From a virus: 48,381 nucleotides of DNA. Below the pieces are notes generated by a model. That model was not told the origin of the DNA and did not search any database. It saw nothing but the letters and a program-made list of their open reading frames with translations. Within the stretch, counting starts at the first letter, position 1; each line of letters starts with the position of its first letter. The DNA is taken from IMG/VR virus record IMGVR_UViG_3300025138_007760, positions 1 through 48,381 of that record, one strand, 5' to 3'. Below are positions 40,734 through 47,480 of the stretch, piece after piece. The position numbers were made by a program, and so were the translations under genes.

Positions 40734-41417
40734 ATATCACATTTAATTTGTAACTTACCTTCTACGAAAGTATGGGTACGTAGAGAGTATTTAAGAGATC
40801 ATGTAGATGGTCACGGAGAATTCGTTGAAGGTCATTGGGTAACGGCCAAATCATTACCAGGTCGTGCCTTTTACTTCGAAACATTTTTACCAGAATACGG
40901 AGCCTTATTTGATAAACTCCCTATTAGCGCATTTGTAGCGGACCCAACTACTCCAAAGATTGATATGGCATTACCTGATCTACAGTTTTGGAATTGTATG
41001 GACTATGGTGTTACTTGTATACAGAAACAATTCATTGGATCTATGGACTTCGAAGTCTATACAAAGAACCACGGATTTGTTAAAGGTCAATACATTGCAA
41101 CCTTAGATAACTACCATGTACATGCAGATGAAATTGATTATTCTACTGCTGAACAACCAGATGAACACAAGTCTTTTAATTTGTTGGAATTGGAGAACGG
41201 ACAGTTTGCTTTATATCCGAATAATAGGATGAGAGTATATGATAATAGCCTCACTCCGAAAAATCCGAAACAGCCAGACTTCCGAGTATCTACTGAATAC
41301 TATCAGGTGGAAAACGGAAATGAGTACAGGCTCGGAGATACGGAGGAGTACTATTACGATAACACAGACTCAGACGAAATATTACCGAGTACCGTATTAT
41401 TAAATCAAGGCTGTTAG
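40734..41417 (+). CDS. Conserved-looking T4-like phage protein, probable ATA start
   Basis: The frame is open from 40719 and reads SHLICNLPSTKVWVRREYL then RDHVDGHGEFVEG, then a long protein-like sequence, well before the first ATG at 40965. ACGGAG (40722-40727) lies six bases before ATA 40734, the spacing used by ATG starts elsewhere (for example 4909); ATT 40731 is the other choice. 227 residues, acidic C-terminus, many Tyr/Asp. I recall similar unnamed proteins in T4-like cyanophages. Function unknown. Confidence 0.65.
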   Translation: MSHLICNLPSTKVWVRREYLRDHVDGHGEFVEGHWVTAKSLPGRAFYFETFLPEYGALFDKLPISAFVADPTTPKIDMALPDLQFWNCMDYGVTCIQKQFIGSMDFEVYTKNHGFVKGQYIATLDNYHVHADEIDYSTAEQPDEHKSFNLLELENGQFALYPNNRMRVYDNSLTPKNPKQPDFRVSTEYYQVENGNEYRLGDTEEYYYDNTDSDEILPSTVLLNQGC

Positions 41418-41518
41418 GCGCTTGTTAAGACGCGTACACGGTAGTTCAGTATCTTATGAACTAATGCGCGCTGACGTGCTTGACAAAACCTTTTCCAAGA
41501 ATATGGTCTGTAAGTCAT
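41414..41518 (-). CDS. Tiny basic protein (34 aa, minus strand)
   Basis: ATG at 41518 preceded by a strong RBS (GGGAGGGTGG) and, about 80 bases upstream, a minus-strand late promoter box. Very basic (RPYSWKRFCQARQRALVHK). Too short to assign; support is RBS plus promoter. Confidence 0.45.
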   Translation of the reverse strand: MTYRPYSWKRFCQARQRALVHKILNYRVRVLTSA

Positions 41519-41599
41519 TATGCCACCCTCCCTATCTTAATGGTTAGGTGCGTTCCTTCCACGACTGTGTACTTCCGCCCTTACGGGTGAACGTATTAC

Positions 41600-41607
41600 T
41601 ATTTATA
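41600..41607 (-). promoter_or_regulatory. T4-type late promoter (minus strand)
   Basis: TATAAATA on the minus strand in a non-coding stretch, facing the tiny 41518-41414 gene and the 3' end of the 40734 gene (possible antisense). Confidence 0.5.
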
Positions 41608-41656
41608 AAAAAAATCCCCTTAAGGAAAAAAACATTCAAATAAGTGAAAATAACTG

Positions 41657-41685
41657 TGTACATTCAGTGAAAAGTATGGTATAAT
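41657..41685 (+). promoter_or_regulatory. Early promoter P12
   Basis: -35 TGTACA (41657-41662), 17 bases, TGGTATAAT with TATAAT 41680-41685. The conserved aaataagtga spacer element is present upstream but not the palindrome. Confidence 0.87.
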
Positions 41686-41715
41686 ATTACTATAAAATGA
41701 AAAAAGGACTTTAAT

Positions 41716-41895
41716 ATGAATTACGAAATAGGACAAGAAGTTTGGGTTACATTGAATGCTCCGGAATGTTATGGAATTGCATGTACTGGTACAGTAGTTG
41801 GTTTCACTCCTAAAAGAATTAAATGTGAAGTAAATGGTTTTATTGCTAACTATGCTCCTACAAATGTTGAAGCTAAGGAGATTGCTAATGTTTAA
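41716..41895 (+). CDS. Small hypothetical early protein (59 aa)
   Basis: GGACTTTAAT leader before ATG 41716, as at 17940. Beta-rich (YEIGQEVWVTLNAPECYG, CTGTVVGFTPKRIKCEV), SH3-like by eye. The stop overlaps the next start. Unknown function. Confidence 0.75.
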   Translation: MNYEIGQEVWVTLNAPECYGIACTGTVVGFTPKRIKCEVNGFIANYAPTNVEAKEIANV

Positions 41896-42112
41896 AAATA
41901 AAACAGCCACAGCAGCTTTAGACCACTATTATACTCTACATGATATGGATAATTTTAAATATGGAGACATCGAAGGTAAAGCAGCGTTTGAATGTTTCTG
42001 CGCACAGAACGATGAATTCTTTCTAGAATTTATTTGTGCATATCTAGATATCATTAATGATGTTAAAGCTTCTTATCCAAAATGGTCTCAGTATAAGAAT
42101 AGTACTGTTTAA
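41888..42112 (+). CDS. Hypothetical acidic protein (74 aa)
   Basis: ATG 41888 with AAGGAG upstream. Acidic/aromatic helices (YYTLHDMDNFKYGDIEGKAA, FICAYLDIINDV). Its TAA overlaps the P13 palindrome. Unknown. Confidence 0.7.
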   Translation: MFKNKTATAALDHYYTLHDMDNFKYGDIEGKAAFECFCAQNDEFFLEFICAYLDIINDVKASYPKWSQYKNSTV

Positions 42113-42180
42113 CATGTTAACAACAAACTTTAAAATAAGTGCATTTTTTCCTTTACTTTTGTCTCAAAGCGTGGTATAAT
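42109..42180 (+). promoter_or_regulatory. Early promoter P13 with perfect palindrome
   Basis: TTAACATGTTAA (42109-42120) overlapping the stop, spacer caacaaactttaaaataagt, -35 TTTACT (42152-42157), 17 bases, TATAAT (42175-42180). Confidence 0.9.
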
Positions 42181-42225
42181 AGTACTATAAAATAACAAAT
42201 TAACTATTTAACGGGAGTTTATATA

Positions 42226-42522
42226 ATGTTAGTTACAATCACCTTCAATAACGATCACGGCGGAATACCTTACACAGCCGCTTCAGTCCAGACCCCTTGC
42301 ATACATGCCGATAAAGCACTCAATTATGCTTTCGAAAAAACTCAAAATGTTTTTTCATCTTGGTCTGAAAGTAAAAATGATCGAATCTCTATCGCTCATC
42401 ACAAGTTTGACGGTTCACCTCTTAGAAGTTCTATGGTTGGTGACGAATTTATAGTCTGGTTCTCAGATAAAGAATTTAAAAAATTCATATGTGAAAGAGT
42501 TGGTTGGAAGGAGGTTGCTTAA
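42226..42522 (+). CDS. Hypothetical protein (98 aa)
   Basis: ACGGGAG before ATG 42226. Mixed alpha/beta, DGSPLRSSMVGDEFIVWF in the C-terminal half. TAATG junction with the SWIM-like gene. No family recognised. Confidence 0.72.
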   Translation: MLVTITFNNDHGGIPYTAASVQTPCIHADKALNYAFEKTQNVFSSWSESKNDRISIAHHKFDGSPLRSSMVGDEFIVWFSDKEFKKFICERVGWKEVA

Positions 42523-42725
42523 TGGCACATCCTTCAGAAGAAATCAATACGCGTAATCATCCATTCATAGGTATTACGTGGCCTGTAACTGGATCTCGTG
42601 GAGATGATTATCAAGTTCGCATGTATGACAGCGGATTTGATTGTAGTTGTATTGCTTACAGAAAGTGTAAGCATATTAAATCTGTTGAAGATAAAATTTT
42701 AGGTAAAGGAATTGATGATGAGTAA
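42522..42725 (+). CDS. SWIM zinc-finger-like small protein
   Basis: 67 residues, AAGGAGG before ATG 42522. FDCSCIAYRKCKHI is a CxCx6CxH SWIM zinc motif, used for DNA or protein binding. In a stand-alone small phage protein it may be a regulator; partner unknown. Confidence 0.75.
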   Translation: MAHPSEEINTRNHPFIGITWPVTGSRGDDYQVRMYDSGFDCSCIAYRKCKHIKSVEDKILGKGIDDE

Positions 42726-42852
42726 AAAATATCACGATTGGGTTTATGCTGCAGATGATAGCATGAATAAGTCTTTAAAGTTTGTTATATACTGTACCTA
42801 TGCTTATGGCGCTTATGTTGTTATAGCTGAAATATTTGGAAAATTGATTTAA
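42718..42852 (+). CDS. Very small membrane protein (44 aa)
   Basis: Overlaps the SWIM gene by eight bases. One membrane segment (FVIYCTYAYGAYVVIAEIF). Its stop codon is part of the P14 palindrome. Confidence 0.6.
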   Translation: MSKKYHDWVYAADDSMNKSLKFVIYCTYAYGAYVVIAEIFGKLI

Positions 42853-42920
42853 CATGTTAACAACAAACTTTAAAATAAGTGCATTTTTTCCTTTACTTTT
42901 AGATAAAAGTATGGTATAAT
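42849..42920 (+). promoter_or_regulatory. Early promoter P14 with perfect palindrome
   Basis: TTAACATGTTAA (42849-42860) overlapping the stop, -35 TTTACT (42892-42897), 17 bases, TATAAT (42915-42920). Nearly identical to P13 from the palindrome through the -35. Confidence 0.9.
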
Positions 42921-42952
42921 AATACTATAAAATTGAAAAGGGCGTATATATT

Positions 42953-43045
42953 ATGAATAAAATTATTAAACAAGCATTAATCGAAACTGCAGTCTGGGGT
43001 GGTCTCACTCTGCAAATTCTATTTGTTTACTTTTACGTGTTATAA
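42953..43045 (+). CDS. Very small membrane protein (30 aa)
   Basis: First ATG after P14, weak upstream GGGCG. Hydrophobic (ALIETAVWGGLTLQILFVYF). Ends 13 bases before the DUF932 gene, whose RBS overlaps its stop. Plausible but short. Confidence 0.5.
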   Translation: MNKIIKQALIETAVWGGLTLQILFVYFYVL

Positions 43046-43058
43046 GGAGGATTATATA

Positions 43059-44015
43059 ATGGCACACAACGTTGAAACTATGGCATACGCAGGTGAAGTA
43101 CCGTGGCACGGTCTTGGAGTTCCTGTATCGAACGACTTAACTCCAGTTCAAATGATGGAAAAGGCTGGTCTTAATTGGACAGTCGAACAAATCGATTCAT
43201 ACGTTAATGTAGGTGATAAGCGAATTCCTACTGGTATGAAATCTCTTGTAAGAAGCTCTGATAATAAAGTTCTTACAAATATTGGTCAAGTCTGGAATCC
43301 TGTACAAAACGAAGATGCATTTAACTTCTTCAGTGAGTATGTAATGAAAGGCGATATGGAAATGCATACAGCAGGTTCACTTAAAGGTGGTCAACTTGTA
43401 TGGGCTTTAGCAAAAGTCAAAGAGTCATTTGATCTTTTTGGTGGTGATACAGTCGAGTCTTACTTATTATTCTCAAACCCTCACAAATACGGTTTCTCAA
43501 TCGATGTGAGATTCACACCAATCAGAGTTGTATGTAACAATACACTTTCGTTATCTCTTGAAGCTAAAGCTGAAAGATCTGTTAAAGTTGGACATAGAAC
43601 TGAGTTCAATGCTAGCGAAGTTAAGAAAGCTCTAGGTATTGCTTCTGCAAAACTTCACGAGTATAAAGATATGGCTCAATTTCTTGGTTCAAAGAGATAC
43701 AATATCGACGATCTTGTTGAGTACTATAATACAGTATTTCCAAGAACTGCTGATAAGAGAGTTCAAAATCAAAAACTATCTGTTGAAACTTTATCTAAGA
43801 ATGCAAAGGCTGCATTTGATGCTATCGAACAACAACCTGGTGCAAAATTTGCTGAAGGTTCTTGGTGGCAGGCTTTCAATTCAGTGACATACGTTACTGA
43901 TCATATTCAAGGTAGAAATGCTGATAACAGATTATACTCTTCATGGTTTGGTGGTAACCAAGTCAGAAAAAGAGATGCTCTTAAAACTGCTTTACAATTT
44001 GCGGAGAAAGTGTAA
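43059..44015 (+). CDS. DUF932 / phage-plasmid-like protein (TIGR03299 type)
   Basis: 318 residues from ATG 43059 (AAGGAGG upstream); the longer frame to 42999 is rejected. MAYAGEVPWHGLGVPV, IGQVWNPVQNEDAFNFF, FTPIRVVCNNTLSLSL and HIQGRNADNRLYSSWFGG are the family's landmarks. Widespread in phages and plasmids; function unproven. Confidence 0.9.
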   Translation: MAHNVETMAYAGEVPWHGLGVPVSNDLTPVQMMEKAGLNWTVEQIDSYVNVGDKRIPTGMKSLVRSSDNKVLTNIGQVWNPVQNEDAFNFFSEYVMKGDMEMHTAGSLKGGQLVWALAKVKESFDLFGGDTVESYLLFSNPHKYGFSIDVRFTPIRVVCNNTLSLSLEAKAERSVKVGHRTEFNASEVKKALGIASAKLHEYKDMAQFLGSKRYNIDDLVEYYNTVFPRTADKRVQNQKLSVETLSKNAKAAFDAIEQQPGAKFAEGSWWQAFNSVTYVTDHIQGRNADNRLYSSWFGGNQVRKRDALKTALQFAEKV

Positions 44016-44203
44016 TGACTGATGGACCTTTAAAAAGAGCATTTGATCTCCTGGATACTGACGGTGTCATATCCAGAGAGCTTATCACTTATAGAGTGCG
44101 TGATGGTATGGTTATTAAAGAAACTGTACAGCGCAGATACTCTAAAAGCGACTACACTGATTCAACTAAATCTCAACCACTAACTATAACGGAAGGAAAT
44201 TAA
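44015..44203 (+). CDS. Hypothetical small protein (62 aa)
   Basis: TAATG junction with the DUF932 gene. Charged, with LDTDGVISRELITYRV. Found directly after DUF932, so perhaps functionally linked. Unknown. Confidence 0.7.
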   Translation: MTDGPLKRAFDLLDTDGVISRELITYRVRDGMVIKETVQRRYSKSDYTDSTKSQPLTITEGN

Positions 44204-44204
44204 T

Positions 44205-44390
44205 ATGTTAGCATTATTTTTAATAACTGCAATCATTGGTATCGATAATAAAGAGTTCATAGATACTTCAAGTACACAACTCACAGAAGGATACAGCTGG
44301 ACTTATGTAGGAAAGCAAAAGCCTGAAGGTGTTCCTGCCATTACCATGAAATCTAATGGTGAAGAATTTATTTTATGGAAGTTAAAATAA
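44205..44390 (+). CDS. Hypothetical small protein, possibly exported (61 aa)
   Basis: GGAAG upstream of ATG 44205. Short hydrophobic N-terminus (LALFLITAIIG) then a polar beta-rich part. Could be a signal peptide or anchor. Unknown. Confidence 0.65.
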   Translation: MLALFLITAIIGIDNKEFIDTSSTQLTEGYSWTYVGKQKPEGVPAITMKSNGEEFILWKLK

Positions 44391-44608
44391 TGAATATAGG
44401 TAGAAGTGTAGCACGCGATGCTATAGCAATGTCTAAAGGTATTGAATATGTTAAAGAAGAAATTTCTTTTTGGGAACCCTTACATCGTAAAACTAAATCT
44501 GTAAAGAAAAGACTTGAAAGATTATATGCAGTTCAAACTCAACTTGTAGAAAAACCAAAAGAGTCTTTAGATTTAGTTGAACAATTAAAGGAGATAAATA
44601 AGAAATGA
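44390..44608 (+). CDS. Helical hypothetical protein (72 aa)
   Basis: ATG 44390 (TAATG, GGAAG eight bases upstream) preferred over ATG 44375. Charged helices (VKKRLERLYAVQTQLVEKPK, SLDLVEQLKEINKK) suggest coiled coil. Unknown. Confidence 0.65.
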   Translation: MNIGRSVARDAIAMSKGIEYVKEEISFWEPLHRKTKSVKKRLERLYAVQTQLVEKPKESLDLVEQLKEINKK

Positions 44609-45024
44609 AAAGTATAATTTTATTTTCAGCAGGATTAATTTTTGCAACCAGCTCAGCTTATGCTACACAACAACATAATGCTGACGTACAAGATCATTAT
44701 AAAACCATTATAAGTCAAAAACCTTATAATGTTGAAGTTTGTAGAGATCGAACTACATCAGGCGATAAGACTGCTGATGCATTAACAGGTGCAATTATTG
44801 GTGGAATTTTAGGTAATAACATTAAAGGAGAAAAAGATGGTGGAGCAATCGGAGCTATTATTGGTGGCATGCTTGGTCATTCAAATAGTAGCGCTAGTGG
44901 CAATACTAAGAGAATCTGCAGCACTCAAACGAGGTATAACGAAGAGTCTCGAAGAGTATACTCGCATTCGTCAATCACTTTCACATACGAAGGAAGAACA
45001 TATACAGCGAGGTTTAGAAAATGA
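44605..45024 (+). CDS. Exported glycine-zipper protein
   Basis: 139 residues, ATGA junction, AAGGAG upstream. Signal peptide MKSIILFSAGLIFATSSAYA. Two glycine-zipper segments ALTGAIIGGILGNNI and GGAIGAIIGGMLGHS like the 17-kDa antigen/2TM zipper family, two cysteines flanking. May insert into or bridge the outer membrane; role in lysis or exclusion is speculation. Confidence 0.8.
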   Translation: MKSIILFSAGLIFATSSAYATQQHNADVQDHYKTIISQKPYNVEVCRDRTTSGDKTADALTGAIIGGILGNNIKGEKDGGAIGAIIGGMLGHSNSSASGNTKRICSTQTRYNEESRRVYSHSSITFTYEGRTYTARFRK

Positions 45025-45179
45025 AACATAAACCAGATATGATAGCTGCATGGGCTAAAGAAAATGGCTTAAGAGCATTTCAACAGTACGATCCTAATCA
45101 ACGTAATGAAGATAAAAAGAAAAACTCTCAACGAAAAAAGTTTAATAAAACTGTAACAACTGATAACCGCAACAAGTAA
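45021..45179 (+). CDS. Very small basic protein (52 aa)
   Basis: ATGA junction with the glycine-zipper gene. Lys/Asn/Arg-rich C-terminal half (NEDKKKNSQRKKFNK). Unknown. Confidence 0.6.
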   Translation: MKHKPDMIAAWAKENGLRAFQQYDPNQRNEDKKKNSQRKKFNKTVTTDNRNK

Positions 45180-45216
45180 TAAATAACGATGTACATCAAT
45201 TAAAAAGAGGCTTAAT

Positions 45217-45330
45217 GTGGATTGGTTAACTAACATCATAGAAAAATTTATAAACAAGCATTTTAATCCACCACAAACTGTGCAATATTTGTCAGGTAAA
45301 GGTAAAGCTTCTATTAAAAATAAGTCTTAA
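45217..45330 (+). CDS. Very small protein (37 aa, GTG start)
   Basis: GAGG precedes GTG 45217. VDWLTNIIEKFINKHFNPPQ suggests an amphipathic helix. Last gene before the terminator at 45351. Modest support. Confidence 0.5.
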   Translation: MDWLTNIIEKFINKHFNPPQTVQYLSGKGKASIKNKS

Positions 45331-45350
45331 ATAAAATCTTTCATTTAATT

Positions 45351-45373
45351 AAAGCGCCTTAGGGCGCTTTTTT
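45351..45373 (+). terminator. Rho-independent terminator
   Basis: AAAGCGCC (45351-45358), loop TTAG, GGCGCTTT (45363-45370), then further T's. Clean eight-base stem plus T-run. Marks the end of the early unit started at P14 and separates it from the late-type genes. Confidence 0.92.
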
Positions 45374-45375
45374 AG

Positions 45376-45404
45376 TGTACAAACTTGTATAAATAGTGTA
45401 TAAT
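45376..45404 (+). promoter_or_regulatory. Combined early/late promoter
   Basis: TGTACA (45376-45381), 17 bases, TATAAT (45399-45404) reproduces the early promoter, while TATAAATA (45388-45395), the T4 late box, lies in its spacer. It heads the capsid-targeted genes and starts three bases after the terminator. Confidence 0.8.
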
Positions 45405-45423
45405 AATATCAAAGGAGATTATT

Positions 45424-46254
45424 ATGAAAAGATTTAGAAGTTTTATTAAGGAGATGTCAATGGCCGATGAAACTAACCTTGATTTTGATTTTATTAGACG
45501 CGCTGAAAAAGTAACAAAGTTTAATATTGATGTTAAAGATCTTAAACCAGAATTACAGCCTTCCGTAAGATACTTATACTTAAAAAACCAATTCCCTAAC
45601 TTTGGAAAAAAAGATATGTTCATGAAAAGTTTTAACGTACCTAAACTTAATGCGGCAATCAAAGAATTAAAAAGCGAAAACTTTACTCACTTTTTTAATA
45701 TGTATCAATTTGATCAAAGCGGCATTGGTCCAGGTGAATTATTATTGTATTTTTTAATTGATAATTCTAGTGTTGGCGGCGGTGGTAGTGCTGGTGTAGA
45801 TTTAAGAGTTGGAAACAAAGAATATGAAGCAAAATCTGTAACTTTAAATGTAGGAAGACAAAGAGTAGAAGGTTTTAAATTAGGTGGTAAAGGTGAAATA
45901 GCTCCAATACTAGCTAAAGCACAAGCATTGAAGAAACAATATGATGGTGAAATGATAGCTGCTAATGACAATAAGAAGAATTCTATATCTGAAATTAATA
46001 AAAAACAAATGACTAAGTTAAAACAATTAGAGCCAAAGGCTTGGTCACAGATAGAAAAAGATTATGCTAAAGTTGCTGGCGAATATTTTGGTAATACTAA
46101 TTTAGTTTTTATGTATAGTAAAGCTCAAAAAACTAAAGTTGGAGAAATAATTGCTGCAGGAACAATAGATTCAAAAGCTATAGAAATGCAAGCAATAACT
46201 AGCGGAACGATTAAACCAAGTATTAGTTTAAAAGATATTAAGAGTTTAAGATAA
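45424..46254 (+). CDS. PD-(D/E)XK nuclease-like protein with capsid-targeting sequence
   Basis: 276 residues, AAAGGAG upstream. The N-terminus MKRFRSFIKEM resembles T4 internal-protein capsid-targeting sequences (MKTYQEFIAEA), ending in IKE, which fits the gp21 protease rule (L/I)xE. Later, IGPGELLLYFLI (E105), SAGVDLRVG (D126) and EYEAKS (E135, K137) give an E...D...ExK nuclease site. Behind a late box. A nuclease packaged in the head and delivered with DNA would be the reading; substrate unknown. Confidence 0.7.
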   Translation: MKRFRSFIKEMSMADETNLDFDFIRRAEKVTKFNIDVKDLKPELQPSVRYLYLKNQFPNFGKKDMFMKSFNVPKLNAAIKELKSENFTHFFNMYQFDQSGIGPGELLLYFLIDNSSVGGGGSAGVDLRVGNKEYEAKSVTLNVGRQRVEGFKLGGKGEIAPILAKAQALKKQYDGEMIAANDNKKNSISEINKKQMTKLKQLEPKAWSQIEKDYAKVAGEYFGNTNLVFMYSKAQKTKVGEIIAAGTIDSKAIEMQAITSGTIKPSISLKDIKSLR

Positions 46255-47480
46255 TGAGATTTATAGAATTTATATCAGAACAAAAAAACACACATATGAC
46301 TCACATAGAAGACAAAGTTCTCTATGGTGGTGTCAATGGAACTCGTGAAGCTATATTAGCTTTAAGATCTTTACGGGACATGGTTGCAGGCGTACATGAC
46401 GGAAACGTCAGTGTCAAATGGGATGGAGCTCCTGCAGTATTTGCTGGTACAGATCCAAATGACGGTAAGTTTTTTGTAGCTAAAAAAGGAATATTCAATA
46501 CAAATCCTAAAGTATACAAAACAAATGCAGATGTTGATGATGATACAAGTGGCGAACTTAATAAGAAATTAAAAGCAGCATTGCAGTATTTACCTGAACT
46601 TGGTATCAAAGGCGTGATACAAGGTGATTTCTTATTTAATTCAGGTGAAGTTAAAACAAAAAAACTACAAGGTAAACAATACGTAACTTTTCATCCTAAC
46701 ACTATTGTGTATGCTGTTCCATCTGGAACTGAAGCTGCAAAGAAAGTTAAAGCTGCAAAGATTGGTGTTGTATGGCATACCACATATATAGGTTCAACAT
46801 TTGAAACAATGAAAGCATCTTACGGCGTAGATATAAGCAAATTTAAACCTAGTACAAACGTTTGGTCTCAAGATGCGATGCTTAGAGATATGACTCAGTT
46901 TACAATGACTAAAAAAGACACTGATGAAGTCAACGGACATTTAAGTAATTGTGGTAGAATATTTAATAAAATATCTAGTACAACATTGAAAACTCTTGAA
47001 AAAGATCAAACTCTTGCTGGCTATATAGAAACATTTAATAATACATATGTGCGTAAAGGTGAAGTTGTTAGTAACACTAAAACACATGTTGATAAGCTCA
47101 TAACACACATAAAATTAAAGTTTCAAAAAGAGATAAATAAAAGGAAAACCGAAAAAGGTAAAGGCGCACAACAAAAAAAATTAGATGATGTATTACAATT
47201 CTTTTCACCACAAAATAAAGTTAGTTTACAAATGATGTTTGATTTGCAAAAATCTATAGTTCTAGCAAAATTAAAAATTATAAATATACTAAATAGGTTA
47301 AATAGTGCACAGACTTTTCTTAAGACACGTGATGGGTATAAGGTAACGGGTCAAGAAGGGTATGTCGCTATTGACAAACTTGGTGGTGATGCAGTGAAAA
47401 TTGTTGATCGTATGGAATTCTCATACGCTAACTTTTCACCAGAAATTATAAAAGGATGGGATAAGCCGGGGAGGAATTAA
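46254..47480 (+). CDS. Ligase-fold nucleotidyltransferase with capsid-targeting sequence
   Basis: 408 residues. MRFIEFISEQK is again a likely targeting/cleavage sequence (ISE). SVKWDGAPAVFAG is motif I with K55 (KxDG), VIQGDFLFN resembles motif III, TGQEGYVAID motif IV, and AVKIVDRMEFS motif V of covalent nucleotidyltransferases (DNA/RNA ligases, capping enzymes). T4-like phages carry an unnamed family of this kind (I think DUF6267; unchecked). TAATG coupling with the next gene, ATGA-type overlap with the nuclease. Joining of DNA or RNA ends early in infection is inference. Confidence 0.7.
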   Translation: MRFIEFISEQKNTHMTHIEDKVLYGGVNGTREAILALRSLRDMVAGVHDGNVSVKWDGAPAVFAGTDPNDGKFFVAKKGIFNTNPKVYKTNADVDDDTSGELNKKLKAALQYLPELGIKGVIQGDFLFNSGEVKTKKLQGKQYVTFHPNTIVYAVPSGTEAAKKVKAAKIGVVWHTTYIGSTFETMKASYGVDISKFKPSTNVWSQDAMLRDMTQFTMTKKDTDEVNGHLSNCGRIFNKISSTTLKTLEKDQTLAGYIETFNNTYVRKGEVVSNTKTHVDKLITHIKLKFQKEINKRKTEKGKGAQQKKLDDVLQFFSPQNKVSLQMMFDLQKSIVLAKLKIINILNRLNSAQTFLKTRDGYKVTGQEGYVAIDKLGGDAVKIVDRMEFSYANFSPEIIKGWDKPGRN

